64,000 nucleotides of DNA from positions 1 to 64,000 of the forward strand of contig NZ_AUHH01000007.1 of NCBI RefSeq assembly GCF_000423085.1. Direction: 5' to 3'. The DNA comes from Granulicoccus phenolivorans DSM 17626 = NBRC 107789 = JCM 15570. Its GTDB lineage: Bacteria; Actinomycetota; Actinomycetes; Propionibacteriales; Propionibacteriaceae. The notes beneath the pieces were generated by a model. That model searched no databases. It worked only from the letters and a program-made list of their open reading frames with translations, and was not told the DNA's origin. Made by a program: the position numbers and the translations under genes. Positions 1-7,021 of this stretch are shown piece by piece. Positions within the stretch are counted from its first letter, which is position 1. Each line of letters starts with the position of its first letter.

Positions 1-122
1 TTTCGCAGGCCACCATGGAGTTCGCTGGCCCTGCAGGACCCGCGCACACCACGCCGACCCGCGACCCGCATTTCGACCCGTGACCCGCACGTCGACCCGC
101 GGACCGGAGGCACAGCGGCCAC

Positions 123-202
123 GTGGGCGGATCCTGCCACTACTGTGCGTTCGAACCCCGAAATCGGCCGAAACGACCCGACTGGCGGCAGGATCGGACC
201 AC
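123..202. repeat. 80-bp palindromic repeat, copy 1
   Basis: Ends are GTGGGCGGATCCTGCCAC on the left and the complement of GTGGTCCGATCCTGCC on the right, 80 bp apart. Both arms are of the type containing CCTGCCAC; the arm type containing TTGACTCCAG is absent, unlike copies 3-9. Nearly identical to copy 2 at 644-723. Confidence 0.8.
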
Positions 203-243
203 CGGATCAGCGCCACCCCGCCGGCCCACCCAGGCACCACCAC

Positions 244-349
244 AAGGCCGGCCCACCCAGTCACCACCACCGGGCCAACCCACCGGTCACCACCACAAGG
301 CCGGCCCACCCAGTCACCACCACCGGGCCAACCCACCGGGCCACGACCA
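244..349. repeat. 53-bp tandem repeat, two copies
   Basis: A 53-bp unit starting AAGGCCGGCCCACC and rich in CACCACCAC occurs at 244-296 and again at 297-349, the second copy diverging at its end. Related CACCACCAC tracts recur at 756-805 in the second half of the duplicated region. There are no unique spacers, so it is a minisatellite and not a CRISPR array. Confidence 0.75.
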
Positions 350-643
350 CCGCGCCGGCACAGCGGGTCAGCTTCACGCGGTCGGATTCACCCTGCGCAC
401 TGGCGAGACCAAGCGCGTGACCGCGGCCCTCATAAGGTTTCGCGGGCCGTCATGGGGATTCGCCGGCCGCCATGGAGTTCGCTGGCCCTGCAGGACCCGC
501 GCACCGCACCGCGCCCTGCGAACCGCACGAAGACCTGCGAACAGCACCAGGACCCGTGCCTCGCACTTCGACCCGCGACCCGCGCCCGGACCGGGACTCG
601 CGAAGAGCGCCAGGACCCACGGCCCGGGAGGCGCAGCGGCCGC

Positions 644-723
644 GTGGGCGGATCCTGCCACTACTGTGCGTTCGAACCCCGAAATCGGCCGAAACGACCC
701 GACTGGCGGCAGGATCGGCCCAC
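644..723. repeat. 80-bp palindromic repeat, copy 2
   Basis: Essentially the same sequence as copy 1, with an intact right end ATCGGCCCAC. It lies 103 bp beyond the 3' end of the minus-strand gene that ends at 826. Confidence 0.85.
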
Positions 724-825
724 CGGATCAGCGCAACCCGGCCGGTCCACCCAGTCACCACCACCCAGTCACGACCACCCGGCCACCCGGTCACCACCAC
801 CCGGCCGGCCACCGCGCCGGGCGGG

Positions 826-1944
826 TCAGCTGCACGCAGTCGGGTTCGCCGAGTCCCACACGTTGAGCTTCCCCTGCACCTCGGAGATCCGGACCACCAC
901 CCGCTGGCAGGTGGGCGCGCCCGACTGCAGCCGGTCGAAGGTGAGCTGGAGGTCGGGCCCCTCGCTCAGGGCTGCGTTCAGGGCATATTTCCCCGCCCAG
1001 GTGCGGGCGAGGGTGGCCTTGTCGATGTTCTGCTGCAGTTGCGGGGTGAGCAGTCCATAGGCAGTATCGGTGTCGCCGGCATTCACCGCAGTCAGAAAAT
1101 GACCAGCCAATTGCCGAGACGAGTCCGGGCCCGAGCCGCCGACGACCACATCGACCCTGGGCCCGGCCGGGGTGGCACAGGTCGCCGGGGTGGCCGAGGG
1201 TCCTGCCGGGGCGAGCAGCGCATCGGCCATCGAGTCCAGCCCGACCACCTGGTTCACCTCAGGGTGGTCGGGGTTGGCGTACGCCATCCCGAGCAGGCCA
1301 CCGGTCTCATCCAGCACCGGGGCACCGGCCAGGCCCGGATCCAGCGGCTCGGCCAGGGTCCGCAGTTGCAGGGTGGCGCCGCCGGCGGTGGTCACCTTGG
1401 CGTCCTGGGTGACGGTACCGCTGACCGCCTGCCACGTGCCGCGGGTGCCGGCGCCGGAGGGGAAGCCACTGAACTGGAGTTGGTTGCCGATCGCGATCTG
1501 GCGCTGCCCGAAGGTGAAGGTGTAGCCCGGTACCGCACCGGCCGGCTTCAACAGCGCCACCCCGGTGGCGGGGTCGGCCCGGACCACGTCGGCCGAGACG
1601 GTCCGCCCGTCCACGACGATCCCGACCGCGACGGCCTGGTCCACGACCCGCTGGGTCGTCACCAGATACTCCCCGAACCGGAACGCGGTGCCGATCCCGG
1701 TGCCGCCGCAGGTGAGCGCAACCACGCGGCGTACGCCCGATCGGGTCCGGTCCAGCACCTCCGGTGGCGGCTGGGGGCCCGGCGTACCGGAGATCTGTTC
1801 GACCGGTGAGGCCGTGCCGCCGGGGCCGGTCCCGCGTTTGCGGTTGTTGTCGATCACCAGCGCGGTGACGACGCCCAGGATGATGACCACGACCAGCATC
1901 GGGATGCCGACCAACAGCATCGTCTTGCGCTGGCTCATCGACAT
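826..1944 (-). CDS. Membrane-anchored trypsin-fold pseudoprotease with C-terminal NTF2-like domain
   Basis: 372 residues. A short basic N-terminus precedes one membrane segment (about residues 9-31), then a Pro/Gly-rich linker and a trypsin/HtrA-like domain (about 65-245), ending in an NTF2-like domain (about 275-372) with the pattern LAGHFLTAVNAGDTDTAY. The trypsin fold is recognisable from GTGIGTAF, LVTTQRVVD, DPATGVALLK and GLAGAPVLDETGGLLG, but at the three catalytic positions the usual His (TNAHVV) is Arg, the Asp (DLALLK) is Gly and the Ser (GNSGGP) is Ala. It is therefore probably an inactive scaffold or sensor outside the cytoplasmic membrane. The start ATG at 1944 has only a weak GGA-type ribosome site. 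Confidence 0.75.
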   Translation of the reverse strand: MSMSQRKTMLLVGIPMLVVVIILGVVTALVIDNNRKRGTGPGGTASPVEQISGTPGPQPPPEVLDRTRSGVRRVVALTCGGTGIGTAFRFGEYLVTTQRVVDQAVAVGIVVDGRTVSADVVRADPATGVALLKPAGAVPGYTFTFGQRQIAIGNQLQFSGFPSGAGTRGTWQAVSGTVTQDAKVTTAGGATLQLRTLAEPLDPGLAGAPVLDETGGLLGMAYANPDHPEVNQVVGLDSMADALLAPAGPSATPATCATPAGPRVDVVVGGSGPDSSRQLAGHFLTAVNAGDTDTAYGLLTPQLQQNIDKATLARTWAGKYALNAALSEGPDLQLTFDRLQSGAPTCQRVVVRISEVQGKLNVWDSANPTACS

Positions 1945-2001
1945 CGCTTCCGGACCCCTCGCTCCTCGACCCCGTGCCCGCGATCCCCCGGATCGAAGGG
2001 A

Positions 2002-2853
2002 TCAGCCGAGCAGGCGGGCGCGCATCCTGTCGGTGTCCGCCTCGGTCCAGCCGATTCGGCCCAGCATACCGGCGACGCCGCCGTACTCATTGTCGGCGTA
2101 GTGAATGAACTGGCGCATCGACTCGGGCTCGGTCCGGTGACTCGACAGCGGCCGATCCTTCAGATTCGAGTAGGTCTCGGTGCCGATCAGCCGCTGGATG
2201 ATCCGGTCGATCCGTTCGCTGCTGGCCGCGTAGTCGGCGACCACGGCGTCCGGCTCGGCGCCGACCAGCAGCAGCGACAGCGCCACCGTGGTTCCGGTGC
2301 GGTCCTTGCCCGCGGCGCAGTGCACCAGGGCCGCGCCGTTCGCGTTCGCGACCGCCCGCAGAGCACCCAGGACCGACTCCGGCCGCTCGGTCAGGTAGGC
2401 CAGGTAGTGCGAGGCCATCGGATCGGCGGTGACCTTGGCGAAGGTACGCCCGATGAACGGCAATTGCTTGCCCGGCGCCTCGGCCGGCGCCGCGCTCGGC
2501 AGGGCCGCCGCCAGAGTGGCGGCCGGAACCGCCTCAGTGTTGTCCGGGACGGCTTGTTCCAGGGTCTCCTGGTCGTTGCCGTACTGCTCCTTGATGAAGG
2601 AGTAGTGATGGAAGTGGATCCCGGGAGCGCCGACCAGCGGCCCATTGCCCTCGTGATGCACCTCGAAGGCCGTACGCAGGTCGATCACATCGGTCAGCCC
2701 GAGCTGCCGCAGATGCTGGATGTCGGCCGGCGTCAGCGCCTGCAGATTGTCCGAGCGGAGCAGCCGCCCGGATCTGATCGTGCCCCCGTCGACAGTGGGG
2801 ATCCCACCGACGTCGCGCGCGTTCACCAATGATTCAAATTCAAGCCACTGCAC
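2002..2853 (-). CDS. Tyrosine/serine protein phosphatase (MptpB-like, Y_phosphatase3 family)
   Basis: 283 residues. The P-loop signature HCAAGKDRTG is at residues 178-187, with Cys179 the expected nucleophile and Arg185 the phosphate-binding residue. The N-terminal part shows the family pattern NARDVGG...GRLLRSDNL and VIDLRT (56-61), as in mycobacterial MptpB. HCxxGKDRTG enzymes hydrolyse phosphotyrosine and often phosphoserine or phosphoinositide substrates; the substrate here is unknown. No signal peptide is visible. The GTG start at 2853 lies 6 nt behind a TACACT -10 box and has no ribosome site, so the mRNA is probably leaderless. Confidence 0.85.
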   Translation of the reverse strand: MQWLEFESLVNARDVGGIPTVDGGTIRSGRLLRSDNLQALTPADIQHLRQLGLTDVIDLRTAFEVHHEGNGPLVGAPGIHFHHYSFIKEQYGNDQETLEQAVPDNTEAVPAATLAAALPSAAPAEAPGKQLPFIGRTFAKVTADPMASHYLAYLTERPESVLGALRAVANANGAALVHCAAGKDRTGTTVALSLLLVGAEPDAVVADYAASSERIDRIIQRLIGTETYSNLKDRPLSSHRTEPESMRQFIHYADNEYGGVAGMLGRIGWTEADTDRMRARLLG

Positions 2854-2859
2854 GTCGCC

Positions 2860-2865
2860 AGTGTA
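2860..2865 (-). promoter_or_regulatory. -10 box TACACT of the phosphatase gene
   Basis: TACACT, six bases, then the GTG at 2853. This fits the TANNNT-N6-start layout of leaderless actinobacterial mRNAs. Confidence 0.5.
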
Positions 2866-3062
2866 GGCGCGCGGGTTACGCAGAGCGGAACAACGAACGT
2901 GATCGAAAAGAACACCACGCTACCGGCATCTGCTGCCGGCTCACGGCCGGCCCATCGATCCCGACCCGCGGGTCGGCCCGAATCCTGCCGGCCGGGCGGC
3001 GAGCCCGATTGGACAGGCCCCGCTCCAGGGGTCAGACTGCCCGTGCCCGTCCAGGAGGATTG

Positions 3063-4481
3063 ATGCCCACGAATCTGCGACGCCTCGCCATCCGGACCCG
3101 CGAATTGCTCGCGGCCCAACCGGCCAGCGCCTGGACCGTCCTCGCCCTGGCCGCGGTGGCGTACCTCACCCTGGCGGCCACCCAGTGGCTGCGCTATCAG
3201 TCACCGTCGTGGGATCTGGGCATCTTCACCCAGATCATCCAGCAGTACGCCTCTTTCCAACCGCCGATCGTGCACATCAAGGGCGCCGACTACAACATTC
3301 TCGGCGACCATTTCCACCCGATCCTGGTGCTGCTGGCGCCGGTGTACGCCGTGCTGCCCTCGGCGTTCACCCTGATGGCGTGCCAAGCGCTGCTGCTGGC
3401 GGTGTCGGCCTTCTTCGTGACGAAATCCGCCGATCTGCTGCTGGGCCGGGTCGGGGGCTGGTTGATCGGGCTGGCGTACGCGTTCAGTTGGGGGGTCCAG
3501 CAGGCGGCAGCGGTGCAATTCCACGAGGTCGCGATGGGTGCGCCGATCCTGGCGATCGGGCTGTGGTTGCTGATCAAGCAACGCCCGGTCGCGGCGGCGA
3601 TCTGGTTCGGGCTGCTGGTCTTCGTCAAGGAGGACCTCGGGCTCACCGTGCTCATGCTGGGGGTGGTGCTCGTGCTGCGGACCAGGCGGTGGCTGCTCGG
3701 TGGTCTGCTCAGCGCCTGGGGGCTGCTCTGGTTCGTGCTGGCGATGTTCGTGATCCTGCCGGCGCTGAATCCGCGGGGGAAGTACGACTACGCCGACAAT
3801 GTGTCCCTCACCGATGTCGTGTCCAACCCGATCGGCACCCTCGCGGAGATTCTCAGCAACGAACAGAAGATGGCCACGGTGCTGTTGCTGCTGGCCTGCA
3901 CCGGCTTCTTCTGCCTGCGCAGCAACCTGGCGCTGGCGCTGTTGCCGACGCTGGGCTGGCGGTTCCTGTCGGGCAACGAGGGGCACTGGGGCCAGACCTG
4001 GCACTACTCGCTGATGCTGATGCCGATCGCCTATGTGGCCGCCGCCGAAGGGATCGCGAAGCTGCAGGACTCCAAGGTGGCGTTCTGGCGCGGGTACGCC
4101 AAGCACGGCGCGGCGGTGGTGCTGACCTTCGCGGTGGCGATCTCGAACCAGTTACCGCTGTGGCAGTTGACCAAACCGGCGACCTGGGAGTTCACCGGTC
4201 CGCGTCAGCAGGCGGCCGCGGCGCTGATCGACCGGGTGCCGGGTGGGGCCGTGGTGGAGAGCGATTCGTCGCTGATGAACCATCTGGTCGACCACCACGA
4301 CGTGTACTTCATCGGCCAGCAGGGCAATCCCCCGGCCGACTACCTGGTGATCGACAACGTCAACGGCGGTTGGAACACCCAGGTGAACGGGGCGGAGTAC
4401 GGCGCCACCATCCATCGCGGGACCCGCTGGGAGATCATCTATGACGACCAGGGCTACCAGCTGACCCGCCGCGTCGGCTGA
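3063..4481 (+). CDS. DUF2079 family polytopic membrane protein
   Basis: 472 residues from the ATG at 3063, chosen because AGGAGG ends four bases upstream; the frame stays open further upstream but that part is Arg/Pro-rich and not convincing. The sequence is mostly membrane segments, with a conserved early part (SPSWDLGIFTQIIQQYA, then ILGDHFHPIL) typical of DUF2079 proteins, whose architecture resembles GT-C glycosyltransferases with a first extracytoplasmic loop carrying Asp/His residues. Function in this family is not established. It is transcribed alone, divergently from the phosphatase. Confidence 0.8.
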   Translation: MPTNLRRLAIRTRELLAAQPASAWTVLALAAVAYLTLAATQWLRYQSPSWDLGIFTQIIQQYASFQPPIVHIKGADYNILGDHFHPILVLLAPVYAVLPSAFTLMACQALLLAVSAFFVTKSADLLLGRVGGWLIGLAYAFSWGVQQAAAVQFHEVAMGAPILAIGLWLLIKQRPVAAAIWFGLLVFVKEDLGLTVLMLGVVLVLRTRRWLLGGLLSAWGLLWFVLAMFVILPALNPRGKYDYADNVSLTDVVSNPIGTLAEILSNEQKMATVLLLLACTGFFCLRSNLALALLPTLGWRFLSGNEGHWGQTWHYSLMLMPIAYVAAAEGIAKLQDSKVAFWRGYAKHGAAVVLTFAVAISNQLPLWQLTKPATWEFTGPRQQAAAALIDRVPGGAVVESDSSLMNHLVDHHDVYFIGQQGNPPADYLVIDNVNGGWNTQVNGAEYGATIHRGTRWEIIYDDQGYQLTRRVG

Positions 4482-4501
4482 GGTCTACTCGGGCCTGCCT
4501 G

Positions 4502-7021
4502 TCACCCGGCCGCCCAACCCGGCCTGGACCGCAGCAGCCCCGCCAGGTTGACCGTACGCCGCCGCAGCACCGCCAGCACCGAGGCGGCCAGGCCGAGGAT
4601 CAGCCAGCCGAGGGTGCCGAGCACGAACCCGGTGACCCCGGTGGAATCGGTCACGATCGCGCGCACCCCGTGCAGCACCGGGGTCAGCGGTGACAGGGCG
4701 GTCAGCACATCGAACACCGCCGGCACCGCCGACAGCAGCCCGGCAGCCGCCGTGATCGCGGCCAGGACCCCGGCGATCAACCGGCCCCAGCCACCGAACC
4801 AGGCGACCAGGGCGTGGTTGAGCAGCACGAAGGCAACCCCGGCCACCAATAGGAACGCCAGGGTCGCGAAGCCCTTGCCCGGGCCGAGATCGAGCACGAT
4901 CGAGGCCAGCACGGTGAGCGCGACCGCCTGGGTGGCCATGATCCCCAGCCCCGGCAGCAACGACTTCAGAACCGCCTTCCAGTTCGGGTCGGTGGAGGTG
5001 GCCAGCCGGCTCGGGATCGCCTGCAGCACGGTATAGGTCCCCAGCGCCCCCAGCCACAGCGCGAGCACCAGGACCAGGGTGAGCCAGGCGGCGTCGGGCA
5101 CCAGCCCGGACCCGGTGCGGGCGATCGGATTGGCCACGACCTCCTTGAGGTTGGCCCGGGCGTTGTCGTTGTAGTAGGGGATCTTGGTCGCGCCGTCGGC
5201 CAGCCCGTCGGCGAGCCGGCGCTGCCCATCGGCCAGGTCCTTGCCGCCGGTATCGAGCTGGGTCAACCCCGTGGCCAACTGCCGCTGGCCCTCTGCCGCG
5301 GCGCTGATTCCGGTCGAGAGCTGGCTGATCCCGCCGGACAGCTGATCGGCGCCGGTGGACAGTTGCCCCATCCCGTCGGCGAGTTGCCGGGAGCCGGTGG
5401 CGGCCTGGTCGACCCCGGCGGTGTACTGGTTCACCCCGGTCGCCAGCTGACTCGCCCCGGTGGCGAGTTGCCGGGACCCGGTCGCCGACTGCTGGATCCC
5501 GTCGTTGAGCTGGACCAGTCCCCCGGCGAGCTGTTCGGTCCCGTCGGCAAGCTGCCCGGCGCCGGTGGCCAGTTGCTCGGTCCCGGTCCCGAGCTGGTTC
5601 ACGCCGCTGACCAGCTGGGCGCCGCCGGACTTGAGCTCGCTGAGCCGCCCGGCGTTCTGCTGCAGTTCGGGCAACAGCGTCATCAGCTGCTGCGCGCTGG
5701 TCAGCGCTTGGCCGAGTTCGGCGGAGCCACCGATCTGCTTGGCGTACTGGACCGGGGTGAGGCCGGTCTGCGGATCCCGGGTGTTCAGCGCCCCGACCGC
5801 CTGCTGCCAGCCGGCGCAGAAGCCCTGCCGCTGCTCGGCAGTCAGGTCCGGGGTGGCCGGGCACTGCGCGCCGGCCAGGCCCTCGAGCTGGGTGGCGAAC
5901 TGTTGGGTCCCCGACTGCACCTGGCCCAGGGCCTGCTGCGCCTGGCGGACCTGGTCGGGGGTCATCTGCGGGGCGTTCCCGAGGGCCTGGGTGAGCGGAG
6001 CCATCCCGTCGACCAGTTGGTTCACCCCGGCGACGTACTGGGTGACGCCGGTACGCAGCGACGGTTGTCCGTTGCTGCCCCGGTTCACCGAGTCGGAGAG
6101 CTGTTGGGCGCCGGTGGCGAGCTGGCGCGCTCCCCCGGCGAGTTGCTGGGTCTGCCCGGGCAGGTTCCGGGTCTGGCCGGCCATCGTCTCCATCCCGGTG
6201 GCGAGCTGATCGGCGCCGGTGGCGAGCTGTCCGGCCCCACTGCGCAGTTGCGGACTGCCCTGGGACAGTTGGCCCATCCCGTCGGCGAGTTGTCCGGCTC
6301 CGGCCGAGCTCTGGCGTACGCCGTCGGCGAGCTGGCCGGCCCCGGTGGCGGCAGACGCGGCCCCGGTGGCGGCCTGGTCCAGCCCGGTCGACAACTGCCC
6401 GGCGCCCTGCGCGCTCTGGTGGATCCCGTCGGAGACCTGCTTGCCGCCGTCGGCCAGCTGCCCGGCCGCGTCGGCGACGGTCTGGAACTGCTTGCCGGTC
6501 TCGTTGAAGCCGAGGTAGATGTTGTCCAGATAGGTCTCGGTGAGCGTGGTGTTCAGGGCGTGCTGGGCGGAGTCGGAGACCTGCTGGGCGACCGTGGTGT
6601 CGGCGATCCCGCTGATCTTCGAGGTCTCCACCGAGACCACCGCCTGGTGCGCCTGCGCCGGATCCCCGGCATAGGAGGTCGCCGCGGCGGAGAACCCCTT
6701 CGGAATCGTCACCACCGCCACGAAGCGGCCGGACTCGATCCCGGCGCGGGCGTTCGACTCATCGGCGAGGACCCAGTTCAGGTTCGAATCGGTACGCTTG
6801 GTCAGCTCGGCGGCGAGCTGGCGGCCCAGCGGGACCGCCTGGCCGTTGATGGTGACCATCTCGTCGTTGTTGACCACGGCCGCCTCGACCCGGTGCCAGC
6901 GATCCTGCGAACCCCAGGTCGCGCCGACAAAGGTCAGCAGGACCAGGATCGGGATCAGCACGATCCCGAGCAGGGTGTACCAGCGCACCGGCCGCGGATT
7001 CAGGGCGCGTTCCAGTTTCAT
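4502..7021 (-). CDS. YhgE/Pip domain membrane protein with long GxxQLAxG repeat region
   Basis: 839 residues. One membrane segment near the N-terminus (about 18-38), a periplasmic-side region, then about 430 residues of near-heptad repeats of the type GAGQLAxGxxQL (about 180-610), and five or six membrane segments at the C-terminus (about 640-830). This is the YhgE/phage-infection-protein architecture, related to ABC-2 permeases and EsaA of type VII secretion. Its ATG overlaps the stop of the MMPL gene by four bases (ATGA), so the two are translationally coupled and probably form one envelope export system. The repeats predict an elongated extracellular coiled coil or stalk. Confidence 0.85.
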   Translation of the reverse strand: MKLERALNPRPVRWYTLLGIVLIPILVLLTFVGATWGSQDRWHRVEAAVVNNDEMVTINGQAVPLGRQLAAELTKRTDSNLNWVLADESNARAGIESGRFVAVVTIPKGFSAAATSYAGDPAQAHQAVVSVETSKISGIADTTVAQQVSDSAQHALNTTLTETYLDNIYLGFNETGKQFQTVADAAGQLADGGKQVSDGIHQSAQGAGQLSTGLDQAATGAASAATGAGQLADGVRQSSAGAGQLADGMGQLSQGSPQLRSGAGQLATGADQLATGMETMAGQTRNLPGQTQQLAGGARQLATGAQQLSDSVNRGSNGQPSLRTGVTQYVAGVNQLVDGMAPLTQALGNAPQMTPDQVRQAQQALGQVQSGTQQFATQLEGLAGAQCPATPDLTAEQRQGFCAGWQQAVGALNTRDPQTGLTPVQYAKQIGGSAELGQALTSAQQLMTLLPELQQNAGRLSELKSGGAQLVSGVNQLGTGTEQLATGAGQLADGTEQLAGGLVQLNDGIQQSATGSRQLATGASQLATGVNQYTAGVDQAATGSRQLADGMGQLSTGADQLSGGISQLSTGISAAAEGQRQLATGLTQLDTGGKDLADGQRRLADGLADGATKIPYYNDNARANLKEVVANPIARTGSGLVPDAAWLTLVLVLALWLGALGTYTVLQAIPSRLATSTDPNWKAVLKSLLPGLGIMATQAVALTVLASIVLDLGPGKGFATLAFLLVAGVAFVLLNHALVAWFGGWGRLIAGVLAAITAAAGLLSAVPAVFDVLTALSPLTPVLHGVRAIVTDSTGVTGFVLGTLGWLILGLAASVLAVLRRRTVNLAGLLRSRPGWAAG

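Larger units (their letters stand above)
1..825. repeat. Non-coding region with imperfect tandem duplication
   Basis: No convincing gene is visible; the long Pro/Arg/His-rich reading frames here are low-complexity artefacts of GC-rich repeats. Two related blocks follow each other: 17-36 recurs at 473-492, the 80-bp repeat at 123-202 recurs at 644-723, and about 27 bp at 368-394 resemble 826-852, the 3' end of the following gene. Offsets of 456, 521 and 459 bp show that insertions or deletions occurred inside the duplicated unit. The copied gene tail reads NPTA-stop where the real gene reads NPTACS-stop, so it is a non-functional remnant. Confidence 0.7.

Noticed and set aside
232-345. Possible CRISPR array
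   Set aside because: Only two 53-bp copies, contiguous, without spacers or cas genes.
80-1809. Long plus-strand reading frames rich in Pro, Arg and His
   Set aside because: They cross the repeats, change character with them and overlap the well-supported minus-strand gene; they are open only because stop codons are rare at this GC content.
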